A stretch of DNA of 64,000 bases from Pontibacillus halophilus JSM 076056 = DSM 19796. GTDB lineage: Bacteria; Bacillota; Bacilli; Bacillales; BH030062. Within the stretch, counting starts at the first letter, position 1. Each line of letters starts with the position of its first letter. The position numbers were made by a program, and so were the translations under genes. Positions 63,432 to 64,000 of the stretch are shown one piece after another. The DNA lies in the NCBI RefSeq assembly GCF_000425205.1, contig NZ_AULI01000012.1, positions 1 through 64,000 on the forward strand, given 5' to 3'. The notes under the pieces are model-generated. The model ran no database searches and had not been told where the DNA came from. It saw only the letters and a list, made by a program, of their open reading frames with translations.

Positions 63432-64000
63432 ATGATGGGGAAAGCGAAAGGTTGTTGGGTGGCTCTATTTGTAATGGTGACACTCCTTTTTCCATTCATC
63501 GTCCACGCTGAACCAAAACAACCGGATTGGACAAGCGGTCACCTGTCGAACGTCTCCTTAGACGAAGTGCAATCTTATTGGTCGAAAGTGGTGGATGAAT
63601 ACGGAGGGTTCTTGCCGGATCTTCGAAAAGGCAGCTTTATGGAATTTATCGAGCATAAGGAAGAACTCTCAATTAAAGATTGGGTAACTGGCTTAGTGAA
63701 GTATTTGTTCTACGAATTCATCGTGAACGGGAAGCTATTAGGCTCCTTACTGTTCTTGACCTTATTTTGTATGATCCTCCAATCGCTTCAGAATGCGTTT
63801 GAAACACAGGCAATTAGCAAAGTAGCCTATGCCATCGTCTACCTTGTACTCATCGTACTAGCACTCAACAGTTTCAATCTTGCTGTGTCTTATGCCAAAG
63901 ATGCCGTCGATGCTATGAGTGCATTTCTTATAGCACTCTTGCCGTTGTTACTTGGGTTGATGGCAAGTTTCGGAAGTCTTGCATCTGTATCATTTTTTCA
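63432..64000 (+). CDS. spoIIIAE: Stage III sporulation protein SpoIIIAE (cut by window edge)
   Basis: The reading frame is open from ATG 63432 (GGAGGTGAGAC upstream; ATG 63435 is the alternative) to the end of the window, 189 codons. It starts with a signal peptide (GCWVALFVMVTLLFPFIVHA), then a lumenal part (VSLDEVQSYWSKVVDEYGG) and the first membrane segments of the polytopic protein (LLGSLLFLTLFCMILQSL, IVYLVLIVLALNSFNLAV, FLIALLPLLLGLMASFGS). Order and features fit SpoIIIAE; the rest of spoIIIA (AF-AH) lies beyond the window. Confidence 0.92.
   Translation, partial: MMGKAKGCWVALFVMVTLLFPFIVHAEPKQPDWTSGHLSNVSLDEVQSYWSKVVDEYGGFLPDLRKGSFMEFIEHKEELSIKDWVTGLVKYLFYEFIVNGKLLGSLLFLTLFCMILQSLQNAFETQAISKVAYAIVYLVLIVLALNSFNLAVSYAKDAVDAMSAFLIALLPLLLGLMASFGSLASVSFF

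Overview
The window comes from the chromosome of a low-to-mid GC, endospore-forming member of the Bacillaceae. The evidence is the presence of spoIIIA, splB and a spoVAF-like gene, Bacillus-type Shine-Dalgarno sequences and promoters, and an almost unbroken backbone with the same gene order as the ispG(yqfY)-yqf/yqg/yqh-spoIIIA region of Bacillus subtilis. Genes absent from that B. subtilis interval (AdoCbl-dependent ribonucleotide reductase, a B12 uptake cluster, a Na/Pi cotransporter, a chemoreceptor, a tRNA cluster) suggest a genus such as Pontibacillus or Halobacillus; that placement is inference.

Layout. 1-342: right end of an ISL3-family insertion sequence, cut by the window edge. 387-6937: ispG, yqfZ, an NfeD protein, a chemoreceptor behind a Pho box, yqgB and a Na/Pi cotransporter. 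7100-8142: a tRNA operon (Asn, Met, His, Ile2, Ser, Phe) with two tandem promoters and a 178-bp-offset duplication that leaves a 24-nt fragment of tRNA-Phe. 8313-17249: sodA, yqgE, pbpA and the pstSCAB-phoU operon behind a four-repeat Pho box. 17285-18501: yqzC, yqzD, rpmG. 18545-22240: btuFC and a btuD-cbiZ fusion under a cobalamin riboswitch. 22340-37412: yqgN, ldh, yqgO, gluP, an M42 peptidase, a spoVAF-like gene, yqgQ-glcK, an LTA synthase, an M14 peptidase, fetAB, yqgW, yqgX, yqgY and mgsR. 37421-44847: tRNA-Gln, the complete comG operon, aroK, yqzE, yqhG, yqhH. 45066-49230: tandem glycine riboswitch and gcvT-gcvPA-gcvPB. 49271-60929: yqhL, nrdJ with two NrdR boxes, an AEC transporter, splB, mntR, yqhO-yqhR, aroQ, yqhT, efp. 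60985-64000: a REP/MITE-like element, then spoIIIAA to spoIIIAE (cut by the window edge).

How the parts connect. Phosphate: PstSCAB imports Pi, PhoU controls it, and Pho-box-like direct repeats also lie before a chemoreceptor and before a Na/Pi cotransporter, which suggests a local phosphate-starvation set. Vitamin B12: the riboswitch-controlled importer would supply cobalamin for the class II ribonucleotide reductase, whose promoter carries NrdR boxes. Glycine: a tandem riboswitch controls its cleavage. Sporulation: spoIIIA starts from a sigma-E-like promoter and splB from a sigma-G-like promoter. Competence: a complete seven-gene pseudopilus operon.

Most of the window is ordinary backbone. 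The least explained pieces are the Pho box before the chemoreceptor, the 11-bp-phased TRTACAA repeats before mgsR, the tRNA-Phe fragment duplication, the degenerate CbiZ domain, and the palindromic element next to the spoIIIA promoter.
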